From: Limanda limanda
Lineage: Eukaryota; Chordata; Actinopteri; Pleuronectiformes; Pleuronectidae
Assembly (NCBI RefSeq): GCF_963576545.1
Contig: NC_083653.1
Location: 18,999,639 to 19,063,638 of the forward strand
DNA: 64,000 bases
Direction of reading: 5' to 3'
The stretch's first letter is position 1; each line of letters begins with the position of its first letter. Below, one piece after another: positions 25,201 through 37,200 of the stretch. The notes below the pieces were generated by a model, which saw only the letters and a program-made list of their open reading frames with translations, made no database searches and was not told where the DNA came from. The position numbers and the translations under genes were made by a program.

Positions 25201-28200
25201 CACTAACACCAGTTGTTACTGTTGGTAAAATTAAAATCTGATATATGAGGATGTACTACAGACAAAAATTTAGAGAATTGTAAAATTATTAAAAATCACT
25301 GACTTGTTACAGTTGGTGTTGCAGCTGTTGTGGTGGTCATATTTGTTGTAGCAATAGGTGTGGAATCTGCAAAGATCATTTTACAAACACATCATTTATT
25401 CATCCTTAGATTATTAAGTGTAAGGTTTCAGCCTAGTTAGGTTATAGCCGTAAATTAAATGCTAACTAAAAATTTAACACAAACCACAATGTTCTAATAG
25501 AGAGCTCTGTAACCATGATTGTTCATCCAAACATTCACCAATCTTAACTTATTAAGAAACACTGTACTATTACTGGGTTGAACCTTTGTTGTTGGAGCAG
25601 GTAGTTGTTGAATACTTACTTGTTACCATTGTTGTTGATGTTACTGTTGTGGTGTTAACATGTGTTGTAGCTGATGTTGAATCTGGGGGGGAAATGGACA
25701 ATTAAGTATATTTCACTGTGGTTAAGACAAATGTAATGTTAAGTTACATGCATAAAGATTACTGTATGATTTTAAACAGTGTTTTCCCTTCTATCAAAAT
25801 AAAAAACACCACTTGTTTTTGGTGACGGTAAAATCTATAAAGTGAGGATAATTTACAGACAAATATTAAGGACATTTTGAAAAAGTGTTGTAAAATTATT
25901 TCAAACCACTGACTTGTTACAGTTGTTGCAGCTGTTGTGGTTTTCATATGTGTTGTAAGTGTTGAATCTGCAAAGATCATTTTACAAACATGTAAATGCT
26001 TAATGAAACATGGGAATAATTCATGCTCAGATTATCTGTTCAATTCATCAACCATTCAAATGCTGCATTCATCCATTCACACATGCATTAAAAGAGCTCT
26101 AGTATATGTTGCATTTTGTCTTTCACACTACATTCAACACTGGGGCAAATAGGGGGTAATTGTCTTGCTCAAGGACACGATTATATACATACTGAAGGAG
26201 CCAGGGTCAATTACTGACCCCCTTGTTATAGCATAGTGGGACACTTACTTGTTACAGCTGTTGAAACTGTTTTAGTGTTCACATCTGTCCAAGTGACCAT
26301 TTTCCAAAAATACAACTTTAAAAAAAAAATTCCAGAGTTTTTGGGTCGGTAGACATGCCAGATACCCAAATTAACGTGACAAAGCACTACAAAAGCGGAA
26401 TTTTCATAATATGTCCTCTTTAAGTCTAGATCACTTACAGCATTTCACAGCATGTTTACAATACAGTCTAAAATGACAACGTAACAACTAAATGATTTTT
26501 TTTTTTGTGTGTGTTAAGGGGCCACAGACAGCACCTTGCTGAGTTCCCCAGGGAAGGAGGGTGCAGGTGTGGTCGACAAAGCTTATGCAACATCAAATGG
26601 CAGTGACTATCGTATTCACACACACACTTGATTATAATACATACCTGTTATGGCTGTGGTGGTTGGGGTTATCGTTGCAACAGTTGTAGTTGTTACTAAA
26701 GGCTCTTATATACTTCTACGTATCCGTTTCTCGGAGAGGTCTCAGCGGGAGACAAAGTGTCTTTTTGATTTTTACTTCTCCGACGACTATCCGTCTAAAA
26801 ACAATTCCCCGCCAAACCCATAGGTGGCGCAACGGAAGACGAGCTCAGAGAAGCCTACCCCATTTGGGAAGAAGAAGTCCACGTGTCTCTGTTGACATGT
26901 TAGCTTGCGTCCCACACACTGAACCATGGCAACTAACAGAACTAAATAAAGTGACACCCAGCGTGTCAAGATGCTGATGTAATCGTTTCTTAGCGCAGCG
27001 GTTCCCCGGTCTTGTTTCCGAACTGTGTTGCTGATTCCACAGCTTGAATCTGCTTGAGGCTACATGTAGCTAGAAGCTACCCGGACCTAGCTCCCCCCCA
27101 GCTTCCACACACAGTCAGCAGGGACTCCCGGCACTAACTACTACCCAGTGTTTGCTTCTAACCTGACGGTATTAGAAGTGGAATTAAAGTCGTGACGGCG
27201 GGTTCTTGCACTGTTACCACCGCAGTTAGCATGGTGGCTAGCCTGCCCGCTAGCCTAGCTCGCTAGCCTAGCCTGCTAGCGCCTTTTTGAAAGCTCGTTA
27301 TAACCGTATGTGACCGTGCACACATGCCCTCAGTGCTCTAACGAGCCACCGTCAGCTGGACAACTCCGCTGGCTTAACACACACGTCACATTAATCGTAG
27401 AATCATAGTTGTGTTCGTGTTTGTTGCTACAAGTAAACAGAAAGTTTGAGGTCCGGAAATACGGAAATGACGTCATACGGAAATGATGTCGTTCGCGGAC
27501 CAATCACAGCCAAGAGCGGTCCGTCGGGTCTCCAAAATGAAAACGGATAGTTAGAAAAATCAGACGTGTACGAAAAGCTGTCGGAGGCGCTCGGAGAGGA
27601 CGTTTCACGACGGATAGGGCGGTCTTATCTGTCCGTAATAGAAATAACGGAGAGGCATAAATTGGCCTTAAGACAAGGAGGTGATGAAAAAAGAAAAGAC
27701 ATCACGGCAAGAAACATTATTGAAAAACTCTGTCACACAGACTGAATCGCAGTGAACATGGCTGAGAGAGGAAGAAAAGGTGACTCTGTGGCCCTTATGA
27801 ATATGGTGTGGCATAAACACAAGTCTGAATAAAGATTAAGTCGTTCATACCAACTGGAGGAGTTGTTGATGGACAAATCAAGACATCTGTATGAAAATAG
27901 AAAACATTTAATTCAGGTCTGTTAAAGGTAAGTGAGGCATAAAGAGTTTTAAAACAGACTACCAGCTTCTTACCTGTCAGTGGCTGACAATGCTTTCCAT
28001 CAGCAGGGATGGCATTGATGCAGCCGCATGTGTTGGAGGTGATGTCACAGGATCCATAAATGAAACACTGGTCACATGACCAACCATACTGATCCTCACA
28101 TCTGCACTTGTAACCACTGCTGCTCGGAGAGCAAACTGGAGACAGAAAATATAATGAAAATCATGTAATCATGTACTGGGCGGCTGTGGCTGAGGGGGTA

Positions 28201-31200
28201 GAGTATTTGTCCTCAAGCCTGGAGGTCAGCAGTTTAATCCCAAGTCTTCCCCATCTGCATGCCAAAGTGTCCTTGGGCAAGATGCTGAACCCTGAATGCC
28301 CCCCATAGAACAACAAAGTGCACTGCATGAAAACAAGCGTTTGTGTAGATCTGTGTCGCAGGAAAGTGTTGGCACATCCTTCGGTTAACGACTTTCACAC
28401 GTATCTGCAGGCAGCAAAGGAAACTCTGCAGTGGTCAAGCCTGAGAGCTGTTGTGAGGTGACCCCCCTACTCCTACGCCTAGAGGACGCTTTCACATGCA
28501 AATGACAATGCTCTGAGCTTCACAAATGCAAATCAGGATAGTTCCCCTCAGAGCAGATAACACCTTTTTCTAAGAGTATACTAAACTATCTGGCAGAGTG
28601 AACCAGGCTGAAAATATATATAAAACTTGAAATTTTAAATTGTTCTTAAATAAGTAAGTGTGCTATAATGAATTACATTGTATACCACGAACAAAGGTCA
28701 ATGCTGTCAAATTAAACAATGCACTTTATTTCAAATTTTTATTGTCATCCAAAACAATCCTGAATCTCAACCACTGTACAGAGTGGCATGATTACAGTCA
28801 CTTTTTCAATTGTGCTGGTTAAATGCACAGAGGATTTGTTAACCACACCTCTACCAGCAAAGAAATGATGCTGGGTATGATCATCTGTGTCCTGTAAGCT
28901 CCAAACTTCTACTGGCTTTCCATAAAAATATCTGTCCTCCCAAAATACTGGCATCAAATTCACATGTCAATGGCAAACTAAGCTGTTTTCCATGAAATGG
29001 AGCGAAGCCAGCAAGCTAGTTCTGGCAGGCAACTCGAGCTGCGCGCGCCAATCACGTGACATACCTCACTCTCCATAACCATCATGGTACACACCCACCT
29101 TATCAGGTGGTCTATTTAACCAGAGGCATTTCCCATCAACCCCTCTTGCTCGCACTGCTGCTGCAGTATTGCCACCTGTTGCTTCAGTCCCTCCACCACC
29201 CCAGCATCCACCTGTAGGCTCCAACGGGGGGGTTACAGTATTAGCTCATCACTCCCATCATTTCTGTGTTAGCATATGGGGAGTGATTAAGTTGGAGCCT
29301 AGACGCAAAACACAAACCTGTTCTACTGTGAACAATAATAAACATCTTAATAAATAAGATAAATAATCAAACGTGAGTTGTCTGACTGAATTATAAATGC
29401 TACCTTTTCACCACTACTTTCAAAATTGCTATGAAACATTCATTGATTAAATGATTTATTTTTTCAGTGTAATATTTAATCCCGCAGACAGGAAGCGGCT
29501 CGTGTTTAGCTTGTTCCGTATGAGTGACTCTGTCTTCGGGGTAAATAACTTGCTGAAGTCGACACGACGCTGTTCCCTGGAGGAGAAGATGAGTGCGTGG
29601 GAAGCAGAGCCGCGGGCCCGGTGTGGACGAGTCGAGGCGGAGAAGACGGATGCACAGTCCCTGAGTTAAGGTGAGAGCTTAGCTAAACGGAGCCGCCATG
29701 CTAACTACGAAGCTAACTGGTACATCTGAAAGCTTGTCCGCCACTTTGGGATAGCGAGAAAGTTGCTAAAATACGAATACAGCATCGAGTGCTGGAGCAG
29801 ATCTAGTGCATGTGTTAATATGTATGAATTACTTAGATGTAACAGTTTGTTCTCGTTAAGTTTTCTCATCAACGTGACTTTTCTGTATGTTTTCACAGCC
29901 TCAGCCCCCCTCCCCCCCCCCCCCCCCACACACACACACAAACACAACGAGGCGGTCACTGCGCGTGAGGCCGAGACGCTGAAAGTCCGGATTTAAAGTG
30001 CAGAAAATTAAGCCATTGAATGTAAGTAACTGTTTATGAATTGTTTTGGTGTTTTTTTGCTGTGGATCTTCCAACGGTGATGCAGCACGGCTATTTCCGT
30101 TTATTAATAATAAACTCATGTTACTCATGTTGTTTTCCAGCTGCCTGTCCATGACGTAGTAAGACACACTATGAGCCGGTATGATCCGACCAGACCTTAC
30201 ATCAGCATTGAGGAGTTGTCGGTGAAGAAAGAGGGTAAGGTTATATTCATTAAATCATTTTCCAGTTACATGTAAAGGTGTATGTTGTCATTGAACTGTG
30301 CTAATTTTACTGAATGTGTTTACAGCTGATTGAAGCGGGACAGATGACATGGATCCATCCTTCCACAGCCAGGAGCGCACCGACCTGTGTCCCACACTTC
30401 ATATAAGACTGGAAGCTACACTCACTGCGGTTACATGTGTCCGATTGAAACCCGATTTCTGGCGTTGTCCGGTTTCAATCGAAGATCCACGTCATGTAAC
30501 TCCACAAATCTAGATTTCTTGTGTCCGACTGAAGTCGGATAACCACCCCCAGATAAGTAGATCGGATCTGGCTGTATATCGGACAACGCGCGCATGTAAC
30601 TCTGGAAGCTAGACAACAACTGGAGAAGACGTCTTTGCGCATGCTTGAGATCCTGCCCCCCCCTCCCTCCCTGGTCGTGACCCGGAAGTCGACACGTAGA
30701 TAAAATGTCGCTGCCCGGTGCCGGCCGGCACTCGCCATTACCATTCTAATCAAATGCGCCGTTCGCATTCGCAGTACTCCTAGAGTAAACATGCACAACA
30801 TCATGTAGAGGGACCGAAATCGGGTTTCTGCCATCATGTAAACGTAGTGAGTGATCTCACAGCTACACACCACAGACGTCTACACACTTGAGAAGATTCA
30901 GGCAGAGTCCCACAAAGAAGTGATGACCCAGAGGCTGCAGAGAAACATTTCAAGCCTCACCTGAGTTTTTGTACAATATTTTTGCTGTATGTAAATAAAG
31001 CTTTGACTCCACATATACCTTGTTCACATTTGTTCCCTGTACAATATGTTCACCTATAACATCAAGCATCACATGAATGTTTAGTTTTAATTAACTGCAG
31101 TGCTTTTGGTAAAGGCTTACTAATAAATAATAATAAATATTAATATATACGTTTTTATTATTAATATTGTGTGGGAGGGGCTTACCCCACGTGCGGAATG

Positions 31201-34200
31201 CTGTGACCCCACGTGTGCACTGCAATGACCCATAAGGTGACCAATAGCAACACTTCTACCAACCAATCACGAGTGACATTAGTTTCAAGGGTCTGTGGTA
31301 TCCTCCAATGGTGAGTAGAGAGAGGTTCTAGCCAGCGGCTGGACTCCGATTCATATGCTAATTAGATCACGCGGCTCTCTCCTTTGTTCTCCATATCCCC
31401 CTTAAGGTTCGCAAACGCCGATAGACCCAGCTTATTGTCACTGGCGAACGCCGAGGTAACATCATGGAAACAGTAGGTTACAGGGGATTAGGCCTGTCCG
31501 AAGAGGTTTACTGTGACAATAATACTGCTTTTCGTCTAGTGGTGCTGCTGATAGATGCACTGTGTGAATGGGTAAAGGTAAAACTGTTCTGTAAAGCACT
31601 TTGAGGGGTTATCAAAACTAGAAAAGCTCTATATAAAAACAAAACCATTTACCATTTATATAATGTGAATATTTCACACATTTCAAAGACATAAAGGGAC
31701 AGAAAGGGATCTGATGGCAGACATTTTATACAAAATAATCCTATTCATGTTTTCACTTGATTGTTTCTGCTAAAATGTACCAATTGTTGTTTTCTTTACC
31801 AAAGAACGAGTTATTTTTATTTAAATATGTTATATTTAGATTGGGAGTGGGTCCTCTCTACTGAGGCCACCATGTTTGCTACGGTAGGCCAGACTGGACA
31901 AACTAAACAACTTTTGAGTTTTCATTACCACTGAAGCATTGGCGGCTGGCCAATAGAGGGCGGTAGGGCGCTGCCCTCTCTTGTGGAGAGTGTGTTTATT
32001 TTATTGCTAAACTTTTTTATTTAAAAAAAATCTAACATTAACTATGATAACATATATATGCATTTAAAATTCACAATAACTGTGTGTTGTATACAATTTA
32101 AATATATCTTTTCAGTGGAAATGTGTGGGAAACGATCGGGGCACAGTCTGTAGTTCAGGGTCGCTGGAAATGTCGCCCATAAAGCAGGGACGAGTAACCA
32201 ATAAGGGACTGTTGCTGGGCAAGATGGGCGTATAGCAAGGTAAATTTGGCCAATCAACAATGTTGAAAAATAATGCCCAACGGGCGATTCTGCTAGCTCC
32301 AAAACCCGGTTGCACAGTGTCGGTGGTGGAGGAAATCAGAAGGTACTTGCGACAATGACGGACTCATGTACACTTGAAACAGCAATGCAGCCGAGATACA
32401 TACACCCGAGGACTTTCCCGTAACTGATAGAGCACAAAGGCTTGGCAAGCAGGAAGAAGCCATGTAAATGGAGTCTTTTGCTTTCCATGTTTGCTTTTTA
32501 AAACTGTTGGGGAAGATACAGCATGGACTGTTGCTGGAGTAAGATATATGAAACATTTATCCAAGACAATACAATGAAGCTAAATCCATGTTGGGCACAA
32601 CTAACATAAATGCACAGCTGGATGAAGGCAACAGGATTGTGGTGAGAAAACTCAATGAAGAGGTGGATAGGTTGAATGTCAAATTCTGCGTGTCATTTAT
32701 TTGTGTATAGTTTACCCCATAAGATATCCAGCAGTGTATGGCACCTCCTTTTATTTAGTCTAATAGTGTTTTTTAATAGTACTGTATATGTTTCACAAAA
32801 TGTGTACTTAATACACTAGTAACCAGACTCAGTCTGTAGTCTAATGATGCATACTCTACTAGCTATCTGAGAAAAATGTCAACAACTATTAATAATTTAC
32901 ATTATTTATCAATTGGCTGATTGTTATTATTTGTGGATATATAATTTCAATTTGGTTTTCTAAGTTTAGTTTTTTAAGTTAGTATATGCAGTATGCGGAA
33001 TACTGTTAACAATCTGTTTTTTTGTGTAAAAATGACTGACATGTTTATTTTTGGACCTAAATAATTCCATACTATTTCATAAAGAACTGGTATCCTGCAA
33101 TTTATGTTCAATTGTAGTGGGATGGCTACTAAAAACTGAGTATGGCACAGCACAGCCCCAGCGAGAATATTGTTCACCAGCCGCTATAAATTGAGGGCTA
33201 CCACAGGTTCTCTGTCATGTTTGGAAGGGGAAGGTGAGGTGAGGTGAATTCAGCTGCAGCATGCAATCTCACCACTAGATATCACTACATTCTACACACA
33301 AAACCAGTAACTAAGTTGTAATTTTCACCTGTAGAGATGTTCATGCCGGAGACTTTTATGTTGTTGCTGATGCTGCCTGGGTAACTGATGTTTCTCAGTC
33401 GGTCTATCACTGTAACATCTGTGGTGTTCAGCTCAATTGTAATAATATATTCATAGACAACTGGAGAAGCTGCAAAGACAGAAAAAAGAAACGTGAATCT
33501 CTTCTAATCTGCACTGTGGTTTTCATATAATGTTTCTGATTTGTGTTGCTTCCTCAGTCTTACTTGCTGTTGATAGAGTGGTCGTCGTAACTGGACAAAA
33601 TGTAAAGTCTATGGAAAAAGAGAAAGAAAAGTGTAACAGCAGAATAAGTTAAAATGTAGCCATGAGCATCGGTGTTCATCTTGTAATACATGGGAAAAGA
33701 TTAAGATCATTTGAATTTAACTGTAAATGCTAAAAAGACGTGAAACAAATAATAATTACTCATAAAAAATGTTGTAGCCAAAATAAGAGTTAATTTGGTA
33801 ATTTGTCTGTTAAAACGATTTGATAGAGCTGCTTACTGTATTGGTAAACAGGCTGACAATGCTGTCCATCAGCAGGGATGGCATTGATGCATCCACATGT
33901 GTTGGAGGTGATGTTGTCACAGGATCCATACATGAAACAGTGGTCACATGACCAACGATACTGATCCTCACATCTGCACTGGTAACCACTGCTTCTCGGA
34001 GAGCAAACTGGAGACAGAAAATATATTGAAAATCATGTAAATAATATGAATATTTCACACATTTCAAAGACATAAAGGGACAGAAAGGGATCTGATGGAA
34101 AACATTTTATACAAAATAATCCTGATGATGTTTTCACTTGTGTGTTTCATCTAAATTGTACCAATTGTTGTTTTCTTTACCAAAGAACGAGCTATTTTTA

Positions 34201-37200
34201 TCTAAATATGTTATATTTACATTGGGAGAGGGTCCTCTGCTGAGGCCACCATGTTTGCTACAGTAGGCCAGACTGGACAAACTAAACAACTTTTGAGTTT
34301 TCATTACCACTGAAGCATTGGCGGCTGGCCAATAGAGGGCCGTAGGGCGCTGCCCTCTCTTGTGGAGAGTGTGTTTATTTTATTGATAAACTTTTTTAAT
34401 TTAAAAAAATCTAACATGAACTATGATAACTTATATATGCATTTAAAATTCACAATAACCGTGTGTTGTATACAATTTAAATATAACTTTTCAGTGGAAA
34501 TGTGTTGGAAACGATCGGGGGACAGTCTATAGTTCTGGGCTGCTGGAAATGTCACCCATAAAGCAGTGACGAGTAGCCAATAAGGGACTGTTGCTGGGCA
34601 AGATGCGCCTATAGCAAGGTAAATTTGGCCAATCAACAATGTTGAAAAATAATGCCCAACGGGCGATTCTGCTAGCTCCAAAACCCGGTCGCACAGTGTC
34701 GGTGGTGGAGGAAATCAGAAGGTTCTTGCGACAATGACGGACTCATGTACACTTGAAACAGCAATGCAGCCGCGATACGTATACCCGAGGACTTTCCAGT
34801 AACTGATAGAGCACAAAGGCTTGGCAAGCAGGAAGAAGCCATGTAAATGGAGTCTTTTGCTTTCCATGTTTACTTTTTAAAACTGTTGGGGCAGATACAG
34901 CATGGACTGTTACTGGAGTAAGATATATGAAACATTTATCCCAGACAATAAAGCAATATGAGTCTACGAGGGCGCACATGGAGAATACAATGAAGCTAAA
35001 TCCATGTTGGACACAACTAACATAAATGCACAGCTGGATGAAGGCCACAGGATTGGGGTGAGAAAACACAATGAAGAGGTGGATGGGTTGAATGTCAAAT
35101 TCTGCGTGTCATTTCTTTGTGTATAGTTTACCCCATAAGATATCCAGCAGTGTATGGCACCTCCTTTTATTTAGTCTAATAGTGTTTTTTAATAGTACTG
35201 TATATGTTTCAGGAATGTGTACTTAATTCACTAGAAACCAGACTCAGTCTGTAGTCTAATGATGCATAGTCTACTAGCTATCTGAGAAAACTGTCAACAA
35301 CTATTAATAATTTACATTATTCATCAATTGGCTGATTGTTATTATTTGTGGATATATAATTTCGATGTAGTTTTCTAAGTTTAGTTTTCTAAGTTAGTAT
35401 ATGCAGTATGCAGAATACTGTTAACAATCTGTTTTTTGTGTAAAAATGACTGACATGTTTATTTTTGGACCTAAATAATTCCATACTATTTCATAAAGAA
35501 CGGGTATCCTGCAATGTTAAGTTCAATTGTAGTGGGATGGCTACTAAAAACTGAGTTAGGCACAGCACAGCCCCAGGGAGAATATTGTTCACCAGCCGCT
35601 TTAAATTGAGGGCTACCACAGGTTCTCTGTCATGTTTGGAAGGGGAAGGTGAGGTGAGGTGTATTCAGCTGCGGCATGCAATTTCACCACTAGATGTCAC
35701 TACATTCTACACACAAAACCAGTAACTAAGTTGTAATTGTCACCTGTAAAGATGTTCATGCCGGAGACTTTTATGTTGTTGCTGATGCTGACTGGGTAAC
35801 TGATGTTTCTCAGTCGGTCTATCACTGTAACATCTGTGGTGTTCAGCTCAATTGTAATAATATATTCATAGACAACTGGAGAAGCTGCAAAGACAGAAAA
35901 AAGAAACGTGAATCTCTTCTAATCTGCAATGTGGTTTTCATATAATGTTTCTGATTTGTGTTGCTTCCTCAGTCTTACTTGTTGTTGATAGAGTGGTCGT
36001 CGTAACTGGACAAAATGTAAAGTCTATGGAAAAAGAGAAAGAATAGTGTAACAGCAGAATAAGTTCAAATGTAGCCATAAGCATCAGTGTTCATCTTGTT
36101 ATACATGGGAAAAGATTAAGATCATTTGAATTTTACTGTAAATGCTAAAAAGACGTGAAACAAATAATAATTACTCATAAAAAATGTTGTAGCCAAAATA
36201 AGAGTTCATTTGATAATTTGTCTGTTAAAACGATTTGATAGAGCTGCTTACTGTATTGGTAAACAGGCTGACAATGCTGTCCATCAGCAGGGATGGCATT
36301 GATGCATCCACATGTGTTGGAGGTGATGTTGTCACAGGATCCATACATGAAACAGTGGTCACATGACCAACGATACTGATCCTCACATCTGCACTGGTAA
36401 CCACTGCTTCTCGGAGAGCAAACTGCACAAACAAACATAGATCAGACTTTTTTAAGAACAGAGTGTGGGTATGAGGGGCTTAGCATGTTGTGACCATGTG
36501 TGAACTGTCGGGTTACATCTTTACATTTTACAGTCTTGATGTTTTGATGTAGAAACAACTGCAACAATAGTGTGTGTGCAGATGTTTTTCCTACCTGTAG
36601 AAATGTTGACATCAGAGATTAGCATATGGTTGATGCTGATGGGGTAACTGATGTTGCTCAGAATGGTCCTCAGTGGATTTATTAGTCCAACATCTGAGAT
36701 GTTCAACTCAACAGATATGAGGTATGTATAAACAACTGGAGGAGCAACAGAAGATAACAGAGAAACATGGGAAACTTAAGTTAGCTTCTTCATGGTAAAA
36801 GAAAAAACATATAGGCTCTAATGAAATGGGTCATAAGTAAACATGATTCTTGATCAAATTATCTGATTTCATCGAGTAGCATCTACTCTGCCAAGAAACA
36901 AAAACGAAAATATGGCTAGTTTTTCATACAGATTAAAAAACATCAAGATGATGTTAAAATGTAAAAGTGCACATTAAATAAGCACAGAATAAGCATTTAA
37001 AGGTCACCTGTCTTTGGCTGGCAGTACTGCCCATTGGATGGAATACTGTTGATACAGCTGCACGTGTCATTAGTGATCTCATCACAGGCTCCGTTTGTAG
37101 CACAGTCCGTAGAAGACCAGACGTACTGGTCCTCACATTTGCACTGGGAGTTGCTGCCATTTAGGTAACAAACTAAACACACAAAAGCAAAAGAGAAAAA

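Larger units (their letters stand above)
28321..31541. mobile_element. CACTA-like DNA transposon, shorter inverted twin
   Basis: Inverted relative to 9438-15284. It starts CACTGCATGAAAACAAG and ends TTTTCGTCTAGTG, with GTG duplicated at 28318-28320 and 31542-31544. It lacks the R2-type insert and about 410 bp of the captured gene's upstream region. It has gained a 427-bp CACT-ended MITE and a 390-bp LTR-like insert. It was inserted into a SINE within an adhesion-GPCR intron. Confidence 0.78.
28165..31660 (+). mobile_element. tRNA-derived SINE split by the right CACTA-like twin
   Basis: The head at 28175 (GGCGGCTGTGGCTGAGGGGG and GTCAGCAGTTTAATCCC) shows Pol III A- and B-box-like blocks. The body runs to 28320 and resumes at 31545 (GCTGCTGATAGATGCACTGT), ending in a tail similar to the SINE at 62287-62543. 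Joining the halves at GTG restores a continuous SINE. Confidence 0.7.

Noticed and set aside
9438..31541. Large inverted duplication of a genomic segment
   Set aside because: Each copy has its own short target duplication and transposon-like CACT ends, and one splits a SINE cleanly, so independent transposition explains it better.
33329..36422. CRISPR-like or satellite array
   Set aside because: The repeats are 2.4-kb exon-intron units, not short spaced repeats.
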